A stretch of DNA of 64,000 nt from Filibacter tadaridae (GTDB lineage Bacteria > Bacillota > Bacilli > Bacillales_A > Planococcaceae), in assembly GCF_900609045.1 (NCBI RefSeq), contig NZ_UXAV01000020.1:88903-152902 (forward strand), given 5' to 3'. The stretch's first letter is position 1. Each line of letters starts with the position of its first letter. The translations under genes and the position numbers were made by a program. Shown one piece after another: positions 17,993-27,213 of the stretch. The notes below the pieces were generated by a model. That model saw only the letters and a program-made list of their open reading frames with translations, made no database searches and was not told the DNA's origin.

Positions 17993-18073
17993 CTTTGGTG
18001 CTTGTCGTACTGTTGGTTTGAATCTATTCAAAAATTCCAACCTCCATGCCCACATAAGGGACGAGCACCAAAG
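17993..18073. repeat. 81-base nested palindromic element
   Basis: CTTTGGTGCTTGTC (17993-18006) pairs with GACGAGCACCAAAG (18060-18073) with one mismatch. The enclosed loop contains a second pairing, GTTGG...CCAAC, with TTTGAAT CT ATTCAAA at its centre. The shape suggests a branched hairpin. It touches the pgeF stop codon and ends eight bases before the DUF1456 stop codon, so it may serve as a shared end for two convergent transcripts or be a small repeat family member. Confidence 0.65.
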
Positions 18074-18080
18074 TGCCTAA

Positions 18081-18599
18081 TTATTCCCGATACCTTATCG
18101 CCAATCCTTTTAAGAAGTTTCTCGCGTATCTATCAAGGCATTCTTTATAATTACGTTGACCTTCTTTTCGAAGAACTGCGCTCAACTCACTATTTGATAT
18201 ATTCACGTCCGTTTCTTTTAAGATAGCTAGCATGTCATCGCTTGTAAGTGAAAGTGCAATCTTCAATTTTTTGAGCATGACATTGTTAACGCTTCTGCTA
18301 TCCTTTATCATTAATTCCTGTTTTTTCGGCTCTTCTGTTTTTGAATCTTGCGGCCCTCTCTTATGTACGATAAAACCATTTAAAAAGGACTCAAACATGC
18401 GGTTGTCGCAGTTTTTCATATATTCATTGGCTTGAAACTCCTCTGCTCCTGCCTCATGATTGCCTTTTGACTTTTGTAGCATCTTTTGCAATTCTTCTTT
18501 TGCTAGCTCAATGCCGCCCAGTTTGAAAATCTCGACCACCTCTACATCTTTTATGTCCAATGCGTATCTTAATCTACTCAACCTATCATTATTATTCAT
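18081..18599 (-). CDS. DUF1456 family protein (YehS-like)
   Basis: 172 residues made of two copies of the DUF1456 unit: LSRLRYALDIKDVEVVEIFKLGG near the N-terminus and LKKLKIALSLTSDDMLAILKET near residue 108. Each is followed by a short helix with a conserved LxxxLRK-type end. The function of the family is unknown; an all-helical cytoplasmic protein is expected. The ATG at 18599 follows GGAGGGATAAC. It converges with pgeF. Confidence 0.85.
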   Translation of the reverse strand: MNNNDRLSRLRYALDIKDVEVVEIFKLGGIELAKEELQKMLQKSKGNHEAGAEEFQANEYMKNCDNRMFESFLNGFIVHKRGPQDSKTEEPKKQELMIKDSRSVNNVMLKKLKIALSLTSDDMLAILKETDVNISNSELSAVLRKEGQRNYKECLDRYARNFLKGLAIRYRE

Positions 18600-18669
18600 G
18601 TTATCCCTCCAAAAGAAGTTCTATTTACGTAGTACTCATCAGTATAAGCTTTTACCCTATCTATTGCAT

Positions 18670-19149
18670 TTATTTTCTATACGTTCTTTCATGCTCAAGC
18701 AGCCATTCCTTTCTCCACAGACCGCCTGCGTAACCAGTCAACTTTCCATTTGAACCGATAATTCGATGACAGGGAATCACAATGCTTATTTTATTTTTGC
18801 CATTAGCGCTTCCGACTGCTCTGATAGCTTTTTCATTATCGATTGCGACCGCGATATCTTTATAAGAACCCGTTTTAGCATAGGGTATACTTTTTAAAGC
18901 ATTCCATACTGTTTTTTGAAAGTCTGTGCCTTCAACTATATAAGGGAATGTAAATTCATGGAGTTCCCCTTTAAAATAGGCATCAAGTTGACGAAGGCAT
19001 AGCTCCAAAACCTTTGGCGTATCGTCTTGCATACCGTTTACTGTACTATCCCGTTCAGTAAATAAAATAGAACAGATAGCATCCTCCGTTCCCGCTATTT
19101 CCAGGATTCCAATCGGTGTGACATAATCGAGTTTATGTAGTTTGCTCAT
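18670..19149 (-). CDS. ogt: Methylated-DNA--[protein]-cysteine S-methyltransferase
   Basis: 159 residues. The C-terminal half holds the active site ISIVIPCHRIIGSNGKLTGYAGG, where the Cys of PCHR takes the alkyl group from O6-methylguanine in an irreversible reaction. The preceding helix-turn-helix (YKDIAVAIDNEKAIRAVGSANGKN, in the usual two helices) binds DNA. The start at 19149 was chosen because GGAGGT lies eight bases upstream. The N-terminal domain lacks the Ada zinc site, so this is the small constitutive type. Confidence 0.93.
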   Translation of the reverse strand: MSKLHKLDYVTPIGILEIAGTEDAICSILFTERDSTVNGMQDDTPKVLELCLRQLDAYFKGELHEFTFPYIVEGTDFQKTVWNALKSIPYAKTGSYKDIAVAIDNEKAIRAVGSANGKNKISIVIPCHRIIGSNGKLTGYAGGLWRKEWLLEHERTYRK

Positions 19150-19217
19150 ACAATGACCTCCACAGGTTAAAGGTTGCACTCGTTTTACAACCTCTCCAAT
19201 TCATTATGGCATGTTTT

Positions 19218-19251
19218 AAAAAAAAGAACCTTCAATCCAGAGATCAAAGGT
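19218..19251 (-). terminator. Probable terminator of mqo
   Basis: ACCTT (19228-19232) and AAGGT (19247-19251) with inner ATC/GAT pairing form a short stem. On the minus strand it is followed by TTCTTTTTTTT. Confidence 0.65.
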
Positions 19252-19259
19252 CCTGTATA

Positions 19260-20753
19260 TTATTCACCGAATTCATTTAAGCCAAGCGTTTCTGCTGCTG
19301 AAGCATGAATTTCAGTTATGAGCTCCGGATTTTCCATTAATGGCAAACCATAAGAAGGAACCATTTCTTTCAACTTCGGTTCCCATTCTTTCATATGTTG
19401 TGGGAAGCATTTATTTAGAATTTCAATCATGACATGAACGGCAGTGGAAGCACCTGGTGAAGCACCGAGCAATGCAGCAATCGAGCCGTCAGTGGCGGTA
19501 ATCACTTCCGTTCCAAATTGAAGTGTACCTTTGCCGCCAGCTTCAGTATCTTTGATAACTTGTACACGTTGACCAGCGACTACTGAATCCCAATCCTCGC
19601 TTTTAGCGTTCGGGATAAACTCTCGTAGTTCTTCAACACGTTTTTCTTTAGACAACATAACCTGCTCGACCAGGTATTTTGTCAATGACATCTCTTTCGC
19701 GCCTGCCGCTAACATCGTCAAGACATTATTCGGTTTTACGGACGTAACCAAGTCTAACATTGAACCGGTTTTTAAAAACTTTGGTGAGAAGCCGGCAAAC
19801 GGTCCAAATAGCAATGATTTTTTATTGTCGATAAATCTTGTGTCAAGATGTGGGACGGACATTGGTGGTGCCCCGACTTTTGCCTTGCCATATACTTTGG
19901 CATGATGCTGCGCTATGACATCCGGATTATTACACACCAAAAATACTCCGCTTACCGGGAATCCTCCGATATGTTTTCCTTCAGGAATACCGGTTTTTTG
20001 CAGTAGATGAAGGCTACCTCCGCCTCCACCGATAAATACAAATTTTGCTGTATGGTATTCGATTCGACCACTGGCATTATTATGCACTTTTACTTCCCAT
20101 AAGCCGTTATCGGTACGTTTAATATCCTTAACACTATGTTTGTAATTCATCTCGACGTTTTTACTTTCTAGGTGTTCAAACAACATGCGCGTTAAAGCAC
20201 CAAAATTGACATCAGTTCCATAGTCAATTTTTGTTGCCGCAACAGGTTCTTTAGATGTACGACCTTCCATAATGAGTGGAATCCATTCCATCAGTTTTTC
20301 TGGATCATCGGAAATTTGCATCCCTTGGAATAAAGGATTAGTTGAAAGCGCTTCAAAACGTTTCTTTAAAAACGTTATATTTTGTTCCCCTTCAACTAAA
20401 CTCATGTGTGGTAATTGCATGATAAAGTCCTGTGGGTTATGTATTAGCCCGCTTTTTACAAGATAAGACCAAAATTGTAGGGAAAGCTGAAACTGTTCAT
20501 TGACTTTGATGGCCTTGCCAATATCTATAGATCCGTCTGGCTTTTCGTTCGTGTAGTTAAGCTCACACAATGCTGAATGTCCTGTTCCTGCATTATTCCA
20601 TTCATTGGAGCTTTCCTCTCCTGCACTATCAAGTTTCTCAAACACTGTAACTTTCCATTCCGGTACCAATTCTTTTAGAAACGTCCCTAAGGTCGCACTC
20701 ATAATTCCGGCGCCGATTAATATGACGTCTGTTTTATTTTCTCCATTGCTCAT
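19260..20753 (-). CDS. mqo: Malate:quinone oxidoreductase
   Basis: 497 residues from the ATG at 20753. It begins with a Rossmann FAD motif ([17 protein letters not shown]) and contains the family blocks [42 protein letters not shown] and [21 protein letters not shown]. The peripheral membrane enzyme oxidises malate to oxaloacetate and reduces menaquinone, replacing or assisting NAD-dependent malate dehydrogenase. The first Met lies directly on the AAGGA site, so the Met three codons later is the better start. No operon partner is present. Confidence 0.95.
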   Translation of the reverse strand: MSNGENKTDVILIGAGIMSATLGTFLKELVPEWKVTVFEKLDSAGEESSNEWNNAGTGHSALCELNYTNEKPDGSIDIGKAIKVNEQFQLSLQFWSYLVKSGLIHNPQDFIMQLPHMSLVEGEQNITFLKKRFEALSTNPLFQGMQISDDPEKLMEWIPLIMEGRTSKEPVAATKIDYGTDVNFGALTRMLFEHLESKNVEMNYKHSVKDIKRTDNGLWEVKVHNNASGRIEYHTAKFVFIGGGGGSLHLLQKTGIPEGKHIGGFPVSGVFLVCNNPDVIAQHHAKVYGKAKVGAPPMSVPHLDTRFIDNKKSLLFGPFAGFSPKFLKTGSMLDLVTSVKPNNVLTMLAAGAKEMSLTKYLVEQVMLSKEKRVEELREFIPNAKSEDWDSVVAGQRVQVIKDTEAGGKGTLQFGTEVITATDGSIAALLGASPGASTAVHVMIEILNKCFPQHMKEWEPKLKEMVPSYGLPLMENPELITEIHASAAETLGLNEFGE

Positions 20754-20762
20754 TTTTACCAT

Positions 20763-21294
20763 CCTTATACTTAAAATTTGCAGAAAGAATGTGGGCGTTC
20801 CTACATAGGCGTCACGCCAAGGAATGGCACGACATAGTCACACACCTTATCTGTATCAATTATATCATAGTGTATTACAATTATTTTTTAAGTGAACTAT
20901 ATACTATTATACGATAAGTAGATGGGATTTAAAAGCTAGTAAAAAGTGAATGTTCGTTCACTAGGTCTTGGAACATACGAAAATCATAGTTTTAACCCAA
21001 TTCCTTGCAAGGGTTCGGACTTTTGCTTTGATTACCAGCGAATCATCGTCATCCAACCTTTACCTTTGTTTATGGTACGGTTCCCTTAGTGTATCCGGGT
21101 GGGACTTTTATTCACCTATTTAATAGTTCGTTATTGAAAAGGGCCAATTGGGGGAACCTTATTCATAAAGTACATCAATTCTATCCTAACTCTAAAAGGA
21201 CAAGAAGTGCCATTGATGTTACGTTAAAGGTATTCGGATCGGAAAAGTCCTGGAATCATAAGCTTTTACTCTTCTGCCAGTTGGAGGTTTTATC
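20763..21294. other. Non-coding gap between mqo and the YibE/F pair
   Basis: No supported gene. The palindrome AGTGAATGTTCGTTCACT lies at 20945-20962, with AGTGAA/TTCACT arms around six bases; it has the shape of a TetR-type operator, but no such regulator is near. The AT-rich stretch 20850-20900 probably contains the mqo promoter (TATAAT on the minus strand at about 20862-20867, without a good -35). Confidence 0.4.
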
Positions 21295-22434
21295 TTGAAC
21301 GGTATAGTGAAAAAAGTTAGAAAATGTACTACTCATGTTGTTCTGTTTTATTCCATCTTGACTGCTTGCTGTATCACCTCTATTTTATTTGTAAGTTACA
21401 ATTATTCATTTTACGATCGTCCCATTGCCAAAGTTATTCAGACGACATTGGAAGATACAACGAAGATGGCTGATATGCATAACAATGAGGATCATCTCTT
21501 TACGCAACGCATTGTCGCCATCATGCAAAATGGACCTGAAAAAGGACAGCGCATTCACATTACGAACAAATACTCCTCCTCCGGTGCTTACGATCAAGAA
21601 TACCGGATAGGAAATGAATTATTTGTTTCCATTAATCCAATCACAACCAACACTACCAATTTAACCGGGATTATCATTGAAGTAAAACGCGATAAATATG
21701 TTTTATTCATAGCGTGGACCTTTATATTTGCCTTACTAATCATCGGAAGGAAAAAAGGGCTCTTTTCGATACTAAGTTTTGCGATCAATGTCCTATTGTT
21801 GTCCTTTGCATTGGATTTATACGTGAACCATTTCCCTTCCAGTTTGCTGTTGATTACAAGCGTATGTATTCTTTTGTTTACAGCCATTTCTTTATTGCTT
21901 GTGAGCGGCTTTAACAAAAAAACATATGCCGCTATCGTGGCAACACTGATTGGAACTTTCACTTCGCTAGCCGTTGCCTATTTTGTCATATGGGTGACTT
22001 CGGGGAATGGCCTACGGTACGAAGAAATGCAATTTTTGACCCGTCCTTATCACTCCGTCTTCATGGCGGGGCTATTTATCGGATCGTTAGGCGCTATTAT
22101 GGATGTTGCCATCACCATTTCCTCTTCACTCTTTGCCTTATATGAAAGGAACCCCCATATATCTCACAAGGCACTGAGAGCTTCCGGGATGGACATTGGA
22201 AAAGATATTATGGGGACTATCACCAGTATTTTGTTTTTTGCTTATATTAGCGGTTCGATTCCCATGCTTATTTTATATTTGAAAAATGCTTCTCCATTAG
22301 GATTTGCTTTTTCAATGAACCTTTCCTTGGAAGTAGCACGCGCTTTAGCTGGTGGAATTGGAATTGTACTGACGATTCCAATTGCCCTCCATACTACCCT
22401 ATTTTTTATTAAACGAAAGCAGGCAGGATTATGA
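21295..22434 (+). CDS. YibE/F family membrane protein (first of pair)
   Basis: 379 residues: a signal-anchor helix near residues 14-35, an outside domain to about 135 that includes a basic, Ser-Gly-rich stretch, then seven or eight membrane helices. The conserved family motif is SLGAIMDVAITISSSLFAL near residue 262, followed by ASGMDIGKDIMGTITSILFFAY. YibE/F proteins are putative transporters of unknown substrate, usually encoded in pairs. It starts at a TTG at 21295, six bases after GGAGGT, and overlaps the next gene by four bases. Confidence 0.85.
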   Translation: MNGIVKKVRKCTTHVVLFYSILTACCITSILFVSYNYSFYDRPIAKVIQTTLEDTTKMADMHNNEDHLFTQRIVAIMQNGPEKGQRIHITNKYSSSGAYDQEYRIGNELFVSINPITTNTTNLTGIIIEVKRDKYVLFIAWTFIFALLIIGRKKGLFSILSFAINVLLLSFALDLYVNHFPSSLLLITSVCILLFTAISLLLVSGFNKKTYAAIVATLIGTFTSLAVAYFVIWVTSGNGLRYEEMQFLTRPYHSVFMAGLFIGSLGAIMDVAITISSSLFALYERNPHISHKALRASGMDIGKDIMGTITSILFFAYISGSIPMLILYLKNASPLGFAFSMNLSLEVARALAGGIGIVLTIPIALHTTLFFIKRKQAGL

Positions 22435-23204
22435 ACGTAATAGTGGTACTCGCAACTGTTTTATTTATATCCATGACACTAATTGGTGGAAAAAAAGGGG
22501 TGCGTTCCTTTATTTCCTTATTCTTGAACTTTGGCGTCCTATTTTTCATGCTGTTTTTTATGATGGATCCGGCTGTTAACCCGATTGTGATAACTTTCAT
22601 TGCAAGTACACTGGTCGGTTGCATAGGACTATTTTTCATCAATAAAGTAAACAGTAAGACGGTCATTGCATTCATTTCCACGATGATCGTTATTGGATTT
22701 TTACTTTTTTTCATTGTCTTCATATCCGAAAAGCTGATGATTCAGGGGTTTGGAGAGGAAGAAACAGAGGCAATCGCCGGGTTATCTCTTTATATCGGGG
22801 TAGACTTCATGAAGATTGGGGCTTCCGTCATTATTATCAGTACAATCGGTGCCATTATGGACGTAGCTATTTCCATCGCCTCTTCCATGCATGAAATCTT
22901 TAAGCATAATCCACTCATAAGCAAAAAGGAGCTAGTAGCATCCGGTTTAAGTGTTGGAAGAGATATTTTAGGATCAGATACGAATACACTGTTTTTCGCA
23001 TTCTTTGGAGGTTACTTGGCATTACTTCTATGGTTTAAAGACCTATCCTACTCCATTGGAGAAATCGTCAATTCCAAAGTATTCAGCTCCGAGATGCTCT
23101 TGATCCTCTGTGCCGGTATCGGCATTGCTTTGGTGATTCCTATTGCAACCTGGATCAATGCCTATTATTTAATCAAGACGAAAGAAAGGTCAGAGGAACT
23201 TTAA
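22431..23204 (+). CDS. YibE/F family membrane protein (second of pair)
   Basis: 257 residues with about seven membrane helices and without the outside domain of its partner. The same family signature is present: TIGAIMDVAISIASSMHEIF near residue 140 and ASGLSVGRDILGSDTNTLFFAFFGG. The ATGA overlap with the preceding gene implies coupled translation and a two-subunit complex. The stop is followed by a 49-base hairpin (23235-23283) rather than a classical terminator. Confidence 0.85.
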   Translation: MNVIVVLATVLFISMTLIGGKKGVRSFISLFLNFGVLFFMLFFMMDPAVNPIVITFIASTLVGCIGLFFINKVNSKTVIAFISTMIVIGFLLFFIVFISEKLMIQGFGEEETEAIAGLSLYIGVDFMKIGASVIIISTIGAIMDVAISIASSMHEIFKHNPLISKKELVASGLSVGRDILGSDTNTLFFAFFGGYLALLLWFKDLSYSIGEIVNSKVFSSEMLLILCAGIGIALVIPIATWINAYYLIKTKERSEEL

Positions 23205-23234
23205 AGGCTAGAGACAATTTGCAGCGATAATGGA

Positions 23235-23283
23235 TGCCAGGTATTCGGAACTCAGTGTGTGCTGAATTCAGCGTTGCCTGGCA
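23235..23283. repeat. Long imperfect hairpin TGCCAGG...CCTGGCA
   Basis: TGCCAGG (23235-23241) and CCTGGCA (23277-23283) enclose an inner GAACTCAG/CTGAATTC pairing. No T-run follows. The TGCCTGGCA core resembles short palindromic repeats I remember from other Bacillales intergenic regions, but I cannot confirm copy number from one window. Confidence 0.5.
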
Positions 23284-23315
23284 CTCAAAATAAGTTTTAC
23301 GAGTTCAAAACTCAT

Positions 23316-23795
23316 TTACTTATGGTATGGTTCACCCTTCATTATCCTAAACGCCCGATACACTTGCTCCAACAGTATCAGTTTCATCATCTGGTGTGGG
23401 AATGTCATTTTTGAAAACGACAATAGCTCATCTGCTCTTTTCAACACGCTGTCATGCAATCCGAGTGATCCGCCGATTACGAAAACGATTTTACTACGCC
23501 CGTATGTCATTAACGATTGCAAATCGGCAGCCAGTTGTTCCGAGGTTTTCATCTTTCCGTCAATTGCCAACGCAATCACATATGCATCTGTACTGATTTT
23601 GGAAAGGATGCGCTCCCCTTCTTTTTTCTTCACGATTTCCATGTCTGCCTCACTCAACGATTCTGGCGCTTTTTCGTCTGCAACCTCCAGCAAGTTGATT
23701 TTTGCATAAGTACCCAACCTCTTTGTAAATTCGTCCATCCCCATTTTCAAATACTTTTCTTTAAGTTTACCTACACTCACAATTGAAATATTCAC
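23316..23795 (-). CDS. rlmH: 23S rRNA pseudouridine(1915)-N3-methyltransferase
   Basis: 159 residues, standard length for this SPOUT enzyme. It starts [16 protein letters not shown] and ends with the conserved [28 protein letters not shown] knot region (the last residues HK are invariant). [15 protein letters not shown] holds the AdoMet-binding glycines. It methylates pseudouridine 1915 in helix 69 of 23S rRNA on assembled ribosomes. In B. subtilis this gene (yydA) also lies near the origin. Confidence 0.96.
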   Translation of the reverse strand: MNISIVSVGKLKEKYLKMGMDEFTKRLGTYAKINLLEVADEKAPESLSEADMEIVKKKEGERILSKISTDAYVIALAIDGKMKTSEQLAADLQSLMTYGRSKIVFVIGGSLGLHDSVLKRADELLSFSKMTFPHQMMKLILLEQVYRAFRIMKGEPYHK

Positions 23796-23873
23796 AAGTT
23801 GTCCACCCTTTTTAAATTGTTATACACAGAACTTATACACATATCCACAGACATCACTATATATTGTGCCTGT

Positions 23874-24038
23874 TTATTCGTTTGCCACAATATATAATGC
23901 AATGCAATCGCAGTATGTACAGTTTGTGGATAACTTTTCTCCTTCTGATAAGGATTCTAAGATTGGGAACTTTTCTTGCTCCGCGACAAAAACATCAAGT
24001 GCATGATTTATATGGGTTTCGCAGCTGTATATCTTCAT
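23874..24038 (-). CDS. CxxH/CxxC mini-protein
   Basis: 54 residues with the pattern MKIYSCETHINHALDVFV near the start and NCTYCDCIALYIV near the end. The C-E-T-H and C-T-Y-C motifs probably bind one zinc ion. This matches the small Bacillales CxxH/CxxC protein family of unknown function, which usually sits next to rlmH. The ATG at 24038 was preferred to an upstream Met because AAGGAAT precedes it. Codons for KLST contain a perfect DnaA box, so part of the gene doubles as a binding site. Confidence 0.8.
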   Translation of the reverse strand: MKIYSCETHINHALDVFVAEQEKFPILESLSEGEKLSTNCTYCDCIALYIVANE

Positions 24039-24114
24039 TTTTATTCCTTCTTTCGTCATTTTTGTTTTATACAAAGTTGTTCACAAATATTTAGACTTAT
24101 CCACAAAGCGTGAA

Positions 24115-24165
24115 AATAAAATGAAAAGCAGGTAGAATAGCTACGGTTTCGCTATTCTACCTGCT
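24115..24165 (-). terminator. Intrinsic terminator of htrA
   Basis: AGCAGGTAGAATAGC (24127-24141) pairs perfectly with GCTATTCTACCTGCT (24151-24165). On the minus strand it is followed by TTTTCATTTTATTTT. A perfect DnaA box overlaps its base. Confidence 0.85.
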
Positions 24166-24205
24166 GTGGATAAGATTTTTTCATTTTATTATAAGACTCT
24201 ACTTG

Positions 24206-25456
24206 TCAGAATGAATTTCCGTCTTTCAATACCATTTCAATTTCAAGAACTTTTCCTTTTCGATACACTTTCATACGCATCGTGTCACCTACATCTTTCG
24301 CATTATACAGGTGTTTACGCAACGTGACCATATCTTCAATCTTTTCATCATCCATTTCGACAATCACATCATATTTCTTGACGCCTGCCTGTAGTGCAGG
24401 TGAAGCCGGCATTACATCCGTTACAACAACGCCGTCCGTCACATCTGTCGGTAGACCTAACATTTCCTGTTGTTGATGTGCGGGTATACTTCGAAGGTCA
24501 ATGAGTGATACACCCATTGTTGGACGTTTAACTTCGCCCATACTTTCAAGGTCTTCAATTATTGGGATTGCAAGGTTGATGGGAATTGCCAGACCGATTC
24601 CTTCGACCGCCTCTTCGGATATTTTCATCGAATTAATGCCGATTAGCTGGCCCGCCAAATTCATAAGCGCACCGCCTGAGTTTCCAGGGTTGATGGCTGC
24701 GTCTGTTTGCAGCACATCGGCCTGCCAATCCATCCGACCGTCTTGGTTAAAGTCAATGGGTACTGAACGGTCTTTGCCTGATACAACACCTACTGTAACG
24801 GACCCTGAAAAACCCAGGCCAAGCGGATTACCTATTGCGATGACCGTCTCGCCACGCTTTAAGGCATCCGAGTCACCGAACTCCGCAACCGCTTTTACAT
24901 TTTCAGCGTTTATTTCGATGACAGCGAGGTCTGTCCACATATCACTGCCAACAAGTTTTCCCTCAGACTTCGTACCGTCGTCAAATGTAATTTCGAGTTC
25001 CTGTGCGCCCTCGACAACATGATGATTTGTAATGACATATGCTTTTTTGCCTTGTTTCTTAAAGATGACGCCTGATCCGGAACCAGCTGCTTGCGGTGCT
25101 TCCGCCGATGCCCAGAATTCATCCGCAGTTTGCAAATTCGTAACCCCTACGACTGTGTCTGCCACTTTTTCGACGATTCCTGTCACATCTGTATTGATAT
25201 CCGCAGAAATCCGCTCTGTCTTTGTTATACCGGCATCTTTCTTTGCGCCACTGATTTGGCCATTACCCGTTACATTGACATTCGATAACACAAGCCAGGC
25301 AAGCAATGCACCAACTATAACACCCAAAAGACCCATCCAAAAACCACCTGGTTTCTTAGATGGTTTGCGTTCCGGTTCGGTAGGAATAAGTCGCTCCTGT
25401 TCAGTCACTTTTGGTTGTTCATCTTTATTATTAGGAAACTGGTTGAATTCATCCAT
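24206..25456 (-). CDS. HtrA-like membrane-anchored serine protease (YyxA/HtrC type)
   Basis: 416 residues from the Met at 25456, which has AAAGGA eight bases upstream. A cytoplasmic Pro/Glu-rich tail is followed by one membrane helix (WMGLLGVIVGALLAWLVL), then a trypsin-like domain with His in TNHHVV, Asp in TDLAVIEI and Ser in NPGNSGGALMNL, and a C-terminal PDZ domain from about residue 315. It degrades or refolds misfolded proteins at the outer face of the membrane. It follows walJ, as in other Bacillales, but a terminator at 25541-25566 separates it from the wal operon. Confidence 0.93.
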   Translation of the reverse strand: MDEFNQFPNNKDEQPKVTEQERLIPTEPERKPSKKPGGFWMGLLGVIVGALLAWLVLSNVNVTGNGQISGAKKDAGITKTERISADINTDVTGIVEKVADTVVGVTNLQTADEFWASAEAPQAAGSGSGVIFKKQGKKAYVITNHHVVEGAQELEITFDDGTKSEGKLVGSDMWTDLAVIEINAENVKAVAEFGDSDALKRGETVIAIGNPLGLGFSGSVTVGVVSGKDRSVPIDFNQDGRMDWQADVLQTDAAINPGNSGGALMNLAGQLIGINSMKISEEAVEGIGLAIPINLAIPIIEDLESMGEVKRPTMGVSLIDLRSIPAHQQQEMLGLPTDVTDGVVVTDVMPASPALQAGVKKYDVIVEMDDEKIEDMVTLRKHLYNAKDVGDTMRMKVYRKGKVLEIEMVLKDGNSF

Positions 25457-25540
25457 CTGCTTCATCCTTTCTTGGAGCTTGTTCTTTTATTAACATTACC
25501 CTATTTCAACGGTTTCAAAATCTTTTACAAGGTAAAAAGA

Positions 25541-25566
25541 AAAACCTCACTTGTAGGCAAGGTTTT
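25541..25566 (-). terminator. Terminator after walJ
   Basis: AAAACCT (25541-25547) and AGGTTTT (25560-25566) form a stem with T residues following on the minus strand (TTTTTCTTTTT). It marks the end of the wal operon before htrA. Confidence 0.65.
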
Positions 25567-25577
25567 AACGTACTTTT

Positions 25578-26366
25578 TTATACTGTAATGAGTTCCGTGG
25601 GCTTTTCTGCATCCGTATCATAAAGATGTATAAATTCACCCGTTCTGATACCGCATGTTTCTAGCGTCTGCGAAACACTCATCCTTGCAAGGTCTTTCAT
25701 ATTATTATCTTTACTTAAATGGGATAGATAAATCCTCGTTTCTTTTTGTTCTACAACTTCACTAATTGCGACAGCAGCATCTTCATTTGACACATGACCT
25801 ACATCACTTAGAATCCGTCGCTTAATGGACCATGGATAGCGACCCATTTGAAGCATGCTAACATCGTGATTGCTTTCAAAAACAAAAGCGTCGGCACCGC
25901 GGATGAAGCCTTTCATCCGATCACTTACATACCCTGTATCAGTAATGACAACCGCTTTCCTACCGTTTTCATGGAATATATAAAACATCGGATCTACTGC
26001 ATCATGCGAAACAGCGAATGACTGGACGTCAAGTGAACCAAATGACTTTACCGTCTCCATGTCAAATTGGAAACGCTGCTCCAATGGAATAGTACCTACA
26101 TGACCATCCATCGCTTGCCACGTTTTCTCGTTCGCATAGATTGGGATGCCGTATTTTCGTGCAACAACACCAATTCCTTTTATGTGGTCACTATGCTCAT
26201 GTGTGACGAAAATCCCATCGACTTGCTTCAATGAACGGTCAATGCCGTTCATAAGGCCTTCTAGCTTTTTCGCGCTGAAACCTGCATCGACCAGAAAAGT
26301 ATGTTCATCATTTTCTATATAAATTGCATTACCCGTACTTCCACTTGCAAGCACACTTAAACGCAT
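25578..26366 (-). CDS. walJ: MBL-fold metallohydrolase WalJ (YycJ)
   Basis: 262 residues with the metallo-beta-lactamase signature [15 protein letters not shown] near residue 55, an upstream [15 protein letters not shown] and later metal ligands in [16 protein letters not shown] and SNHDVSML. WalJ is the last gene of the walRKHI operon. Homologues are reported as 5'-exonucleases with links to mutation avoidance and the timing of division. The start is at 26366, 13 bases after walI. Confidence 0.93.
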   Translation of the reverse strand: MRLSVLASGSTGNAIYIENDEHTFLVDAGFSAKKLEGLMNGIDRSLKQVDGIFVTHEHSDHIKGIGVVARKYGIPIYANEKTWQAMDGHVGTIPLEQRFQFDMETVKSFGSLDVQSFAVSHDAVDPMFYIFHENGRKAVVITDTGYVSDRMKGFIRGADAFVFESNHDVSMLQMGRYPWSIKRRILSDVGHVSNEDAAVAISEVVEQKETRIYLSHLSKDNNMKDLARMSVSQTLETCGIRTGEFIHLYDTDAEKPTELITV

Positions 26367-26379
26367 AACAAAAATCTCC

Positions 26380-27213
26380 TTACTTTTGATCGTCTTCAGA
26401 CGGTTCGTGCTGGAACTCTATAACTTTTCCTTCATCTGCATTGACGAAGTAGTCTTCCGTGTCCCCATTCTTCAATTTTACATGAAGAAACCACGTTGGA
26501 GCAAATACTTGCTTCGTTGTCGTTGTGAATTCCTGTGTTTCTGTCGGTTTCATCAATGTTGAATAACCAAGTTTCCACTCAATAACTTTTGAATCCGCTT
26601 TTAAGTACCCACGTGACAATAAGGAGCCCATAGCTTGTAGAGGGGGAAGTAAATCCTTCTTCCGATTGAACTTGTTAAAGTCCCCAAACATGTGCTGTTC
26701 ATAACCGGTCACTTTTCCTTCACTATTCCAGTAGATCGTTAGCATTGCATCTTGACTAAAGTAGATTGGATGATCGTCCACTTTTTGAAAGTAAAGCGCC
26801 TGTTGGTGTTTTTTATCTATTTCCCATAGGGTGTACTCCGCCCCGTGCAACACATTCTTGGATAAGAACTCCGTGAAGTTATAATCTCCTTTAGTGTTTC
26901 GCACACTTACGGGATCAATCATTTTTGAAATAAGTTTTGTGCCCTCCACACTGAATGTCTGGTTTTTCAGGCTTTCTAATTCTTTGTCCGTAAACGTAAC
27001 CGCTTCTGCAAATAGATATGACGAATCTTTTTCGTAGTTTGGCAGTTCACCATATGAGATGTTTTCCATCCGAAGTGATTCCTCAATCGTTACTTTCCCA
27101 AGTACCTGCAGGTTTTGTGCTTCTGTAAGTCGGTTCACGTAAAGCAAATAAAGAAAGACGTTGAGAATTGAAAATACGATTATAAAAATCGTTTTTGTTT
27201 TATTCCAATCCAA
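26380..27213 (-). CDS. walI: WalI (YycI), regulator of WalK
   Basis: 277 residues: an N-terminal signal-anchor ([24 protein letters not shown]) then an outside domain ending in the YycI-type block [42 protein letters not shown]. It binds WalH and WalK through the membrane helices and damps WalK activity. It overlaps the end of walH by 14 bases, so expression is coupled. Confidence 0.92.
   Translation of the reverse strand: MDWNKTKTIFIIVFSILNVFLYLLYVNRLTEAQNLQVLGKVTIEESLRMENISYGELPNYEKDSSYLFAEAVTFTDKELESLKNQTFSVEGTKLISKMIDPVSVRNTKGDYNFTEFLSKNVLHGAEYTLWEIDKKHQQALYFQKVDDHPIYFSQDAMLTIYWNSEGKVTGYEQHMFGDFNKFNRKKDLLPPLQAMGSLLSRGYLKADSKVIEWKLGYSTLMKPTETQEFTTTTKQVFAPTWFLHVKLKNGDTEDYFVNADEGKVIEFQHEPSEDDQK

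Larger units (their letters stand above)
23820..24173. promoter_or_regulatory. DnaA-box cluster between rlmH and htrA
   Basis: Perfect TTATCCACA boxes lie at 23925-23933 (reverse, inside the CxxH gene), 24097-24105 and 24165-24173 (reverse). One-mismatch boxes lie in tandem at 23820-23828, 23833-23841 and 23841-23849. Six sites in about 350 bases, some 29 kb from dnaA, is far above chance. From memory, B. subtilis carries a DnaA-box cluster near yydA (rlmH) that titrates DnaA; this looks like the same arrangement. Confidence 0.7.

Noticed and set aside
18460..18753. 97-codon plus-strand frame across DUF1456 and ogt ends
   Set aside because: It is a shadow of the two real minus-strand genes.
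21089..21298. 69-codon open frame upstream of the YibE/F pair
   Set aside because: Composition is random, there is no good ribosome-binding site, and its end overlaps the true start of the next gene.
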